Source of the DNA: Thermoplasmata archaeon
GTDB taxonomy: Archaea > Thermoplasmatota > Thermoplasmata > GCA-020350865
Length of the DNA: 6,992 bases
Direction of reading: 5' to 3'
Assembly (NCBI GenBank): GCA_020351895.1
Contig: CP070672.1
Span: 1,358,584-1,365,575 of the forward strand
In this document: positions 5,149-6,992 of the stretch, piece by piece
Layout of the letters: each line of letters opens with the position of its first letter
Numbering within the stretch: the stretch's first letter is position 1
Position numbers and translations under genes: made by a program
Notes under the pieces: model-generated
Databases searched by the model: none
What the model was told of the DNA's origin: nothing
What the model saw: the letters and a program-made list of their open reading frames with translations, nothing else

Positions 5149-6045
5149 ATGAAAGAAGAGAAAATAGAAAATGAAAATTTGCCAGAGAAGGCAGATGAAA
5201 AAAAAGAGGTGCACTACCACTATCACATGGATGAAAAGGGTATGCCTCAGAGTCCAGGACCAACTGAAAAGAAGCCCGGTGAGGTGCATTACCACTACTA
5301 CTACGAACCGCCGAAGATGACAAAGCCAAGATCCAGCAAACCCACAATTGCAGGGATTTTACTTTTAATTCATGGAATATTCAACATAGCACTAATACTC
5401 CTTTTAATATTTGCAGGTGTTTTCGTATCGGATCTTGGAAGCGGATTTGAATTCTTTGGTGAGGAAGGCACAGGGGATATCACAGGTACTGTAACCTTTT
5501 TAAGCGGAGCACCGGTGGAGAATGCAACTATTTCGGTTGTAGATACACAGTTTATCACAACTACAGATGAGAATGGAGATTATCTGATATACAACGTACC
5601 TTCTGGAAATCAAAAGATAATGGTGGAATTTGAGGGATACAATACCATAATATTGAAGACCTTCGTGGAACCCGAGAATATGGACATGCAAACCGATCAA
5701 AATGGTAATACAGATCAAAATAAAAACGAACACGATTTTGTATTAACCGAAGGTGATGAGATCCTTGAACGGGGAAGTTATCCTCCCTTTGAATTCATCA
5801 GAAATGTACTTTTGGTATGTGCCGCAGTGCTCATCGTCCTTTCCATCTTCTCACTAATCGGTGCCTACGCCGCCTTCAAAAGGGAAAACTTCAAACTTGC
5901 CATCGGGGGGGCAATAGCCGGTGTTGTCAGTTTGGGACTCTTTGCCCTAATCGCCCTGTTCATCCTGCTTCTGGCCAAGGATGAGTTTAAAAAATCCCAA
6001 AAGGACATAGCCCCCATGGGCCCTGTAGGGGGTGGAATATCATAA
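5149..6045 (+). CDS. Three-helix membrane protein with exported carboxypeptidase-regulatory-like domain and His/Tyr repeats
   Basis: The 298-residue protein begins with a charged, probably disordered region (1-62) carrying two motifs, VHYHYH at 21-26 and VHYHYYY at 46-52. Membrane helix 1 spans about 66-93. Residues about 109-171 form a carboxypeptidase-regulatory-like beta domain: GDITGTVTFLSGAPVENATI, then TTTDENGDYLIYNVPSG and MVEFEGY, the usual strand-turn pattern. An Asn/Gln/Asp-rich linker (about 174-196) follows, then helices 2 (about 217-242) and 3 (about 249-275), joined by the short basic loop FKRENFK. The basic residues before helix 1 and in this loop suggest that the His/Tyr region is cytoplasmic and the beta domain outside. 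The ATG follows GGAGG by eight bases and lies 15 bases after the PspC gene, so the pair form one operon. I know of no enzyme activity for this arrangement; a structural or sensing envelope role is inferred. Confidence 0.9.
   Translation: MKEEKIENENLPEKADEKKEVHYHYHMDEKGMPQSPGPTEKKPGEVHYHYYYEPPKMTKPRSSKPTIAGILLLIHGIFNIALILLLIFAGVFVSDLGSGFEFFGEEGTGDITGTVTFLSGAPVENATISVVDTQFITTTDENGDYLIYNVPSGNQKIMVEFEGYNTIILKTFVEPENMDMQTDQNGNTDQNKNEHDFVLTEGDEILERGSYPPFEFIRNVLLVCAAVLIVLSIFSLIGAYAAFKRENFKLAIGGAIAGVVSLGLFALIALFILLLAKDEFKKSQKDIAPMGPVGGGIS
5209..5226 (+). repeat. Copy 2 of the His/Tyr motif (VHYHYH)
   Basis: Six codons encode VHYHYH after a Glu, as in copy 3. Codon choice differs from the other copies mainly at third positions. 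Confidence 0.75.
5284..5304 (+). repeat. Copy 3 of the His/Tyr motif (VHYHYYY)
   Basis: The protein motif is identical to the PspC tail copy. It follows Gly-Glu and precedes Glu-Pro-Pro, 14 residues before the first membrane helix. Confidence 0.8.
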
Positions 6046-6052
6046 GCCCCCT

Positions 6053-6067
6053 CTTTTCTATTTTTTA
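6053..6067 (+). terminator. Oligo-T terminator after the PspC operon
   Basis: TTTTCTATTTTTT begins eight bases after the stop at 6045 and follows a C-rich CCCCCT. Archaeal RNA polymerase stops at such T-rich stretches on the non-template strand without needing a hairpin. It separates the PspC pair from the ABC exporter genes. Confidence 0.5.
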
Positions 6068-6130
6068 ATTTAGTATAGGAGGAGATCGCAAAAAAAAAAG
6101 CATGAGAATTAGTGTAAACGCTGAAAAAAT

Positions 6131-6139
6131 AGGAAGTGA
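6131..6139 (+). promoter_or_regulatory. Ribosome site fixing the ABC ATPase start
   Basis: AGGAAGTGA, five bases before ATG 6145, is a one-mismatch version of the consensus. The GTG at 6136 is part of it. Confidence 0.5.
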
Positions 6140-6144
6140 AAAAC

Positions 6145-6819
6145 ATGGTTCAAATAGAATTGAGAAATCTTGATAAGGTATACAACTCAGGGAAGACAGA
6201 ATTTCAGGCCCTAAAGAACATCAACCTCGTTTTGGATAACGGGGGCTTGATAGCCATTGTCGGGCCTTCGGGATCAGGGAAATCCACAATGCTCAACATG
6301 ATAACCGGAATCGACAGGCCAACCAATGGTTCGGTTATCGTGGATGGAATGCGAATAGACGACCTAAAAGAGGACGCACTTGCAAAATGGCGAGGAGAGA
6401 ATATCGGAATTATATTCCAGTTTTTCCAGCTCTTTCCCACATTAACTGCTCTTGAAAATGCAATGTTGCCCATGGACCTAGCAAAAAAGGGCAGTCTCAA
6501 AGAACGAAGGGGAATCGCCCAAAGGAACCTCGAGCTCGTGGGACTTGGTGACAAGCTAAATAACCTTCCCAGCGAGCTTTCTGGAGGGGAGCAGCAGAGG
6601 GTTGCAATTGCTAGGGCCTTGGCAAACGATCCAAAGATAATTATCGGGGACGAGCCAACTGGTAACCTCGATTCAAAGACAGAAAGGATGATGTTCGAGC
6701 TCTTAAGGAAACTGAACAAACAGGTCAAGACCGTGATCTTTGTCACCCACTCAAAGGAGCTGGCGGAAAAGGCAGCAAAGAGAATCACGATATTGGATGG
6801 ACATGTTGTAAACACATGA
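6145..6819 (+). CDS. ABC transporter ATP-binding protein, MacB/LolD type
   Basis: The 224-residue protein is a complete single ABC ATPase domain. Walker A is GPSGSGKST (40-48), the Q-loop Gln is in FQFFQLFPTLTALEN (about 91-104), the signature is LSGGEQQRVAIARAL (145-159), Walker B with the catalytic Glu is IIIGDEPTGNLD (165-176), and the switch His is in VTHS (200-203). The GDEPTGNLD form and the phenylalanine-rich Q-loop are typical of the MacB/LolD/FtsE group, which power FtsX-like permeases in export or lipoprotein release rather than nutrient import. The start is ATG 6145, with AGGAAGTGA five bases upstream; an in-frame GTG at 6136 lies inside that ribosome site and is rejected. The permease follows directly. 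The substrate cannot be told from the ATPase. Confidence 0.97.
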   Translation: MVQIELRNLDKVYNSGKTEFQALKNINLVLDNGGLIAIVGPSGSGKSTMLNMITGIDRPTNGSVIVDGMRIDDLKEDALAKWRGENIGIIFQFFQLFPTLTALENAMLPMDLAKKGSLKERRGIAQRNLELVGLGDKLNNLPSELSGGEQQRVAIARALANDPKIIIGDEPTGNLDSKTERMMFELLRKLNKQVKTVIFVTHSKELAEKAAKRITILDGHVVNT

Positions 6820-6830
6820 AGGTGTTGAAA

Positions 6831-6992
6831 ATGGTGTCTGCACTTCTGAGAAAATCCTTTGGAGATCTAGGAAAAAGGAAGGCCAGGACGATTTTTACGG
6901 TGCTGACAATCGCACTGGCCTTAGCTGCACTGGGACTTTTTTCCGTGGTACCTCTCATGGATGAAGCCATGGAAACTGAGGTTGAAGAAAGC
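6831..6992 (+). CDS. FtsX/MacB-type ABC permease, N-terminal fragment
   Basis: Fifty-four residues are visible before the window ends. The start MVSALLRKSFGDLGKRKART is a basic amphipathic segment preceding a membrane helix (about 20-40, TIFTVLTIALALAALGLFSV) and an acidic outer segment (DEAMETEVEES). This is the standard N-terminus of FtsX/MacB permeases, in which the first helix leads into a large external domain. ATG 6831 is preceded by GGTG at 6821-6824. An alternative ATG at 6816 is in frame and overlaps the stop of the ATPase gene (ATGA), which would couple translation; either start keeps the two genes in one operon. The protein should assemble with the upstream ATPase as an exporter. 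Confidence 0.93.
   Translation, partial: MVSALLRKSFGDLGKRKARTIFTVLTIALALAALGLFSVVPLMDEAMETEVEES

Noticed and set aside
6204..6815. 203-codon - strand frame opposite the ABC ATPase
   Set aside because: It is antisense to a complete, motif-verified ATPase; the Ser/Arg/Phe-rich product is what reverse-complemented ATPase codons give.
1..6992. tRNA, rRNA, CRISPR array, insertion sequence or phage integrase
   Set aside because: No cloverleaf, spaced direct repeats, transposase or recombinase motifs, or terminal inverted repeats were seen on either strand.

Overview
The window most likely comes from an archaeon, probably a euryarchaeon of the Thermoplasmatota type. Direct evidence for archaea is the promoter style: TATA boxes of the TTTAAATA/TTTATATA kind sit about 28-34 bases ahead of start codons, implying leaderless or near-leaderless mRNAs, while genes inside transcription units carry GGAGG/GGTGAT ribosome sites. 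The protein families (YdjM-type membrane hydrolase, winged-helix regulator, GOLD-like exported protein, PspC, MacB-type ABC exporter) fit that reading. The phylum is an inference from general impression, not from a marker gene. There are no rRNA or tRNA genes, insertion sequences or CRISPR arrays.

Layout. Bases 1-54 are the last codons of a gene cut by the window edge, ending in a hydrophobic tail. Bases 55-297 hold no convincing gene, only a likely TATA box near 217 and a perfect Shine-Dalgarno near 286. Two + strand genes follow: a small unrecognised protein that seems to start at ATT (298-714), and a signal-peptide/beta-sandwich/membrane-anchor protein resembling GOLD/p24 proteins (776-1231). 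A - strand transthyretin-like (carboxypeptidase regulatory-like) protein lies at 1343-1687. A charged, helical protein of unknown function (1890-2300, +) converges with a YdjM/DUF457-type membrane protein (2309-2899, -), which has its own leaderless promoter. A winged-helix regulator (2956-3345, -) lies directly downstream of a four-helix membrane protein with a possible degenerate nuclease-like tail (3385-4638, -).

A divergent promoter region (4639-4785) has TATA boxes facing both ways and, midway between them, an 8+8 bp perfect inverted repeat. To its right is a two-gene + strand unit: a PspC-domain protein (4786-5133) and a three-helix membrane protein with an exported carboxypeptidase-regulatory-like domain (5149-6045). 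Both carry the unusual motif VHYHYYY. After an oligo-T stretch comes an ABC exporter: a MacB/LolD-type ATPase (6145-6819) and the start of its FtsX/MacB-type permease (6831 to the edge).

How they may work together (inference): most products are membrane or exported proteins, so this looks like a cell-envelope region. The most attractive unit is the divergon around 4639-4785: a PspC membrane-stress-like pair on one side, a membrane protein plus DNA-binding regulator on the other, and a candidate operator between them. The His/Tyr motif shared by the PspC pair suggests a common ligand, such as a metal ion, or direct contact between the two proteins.
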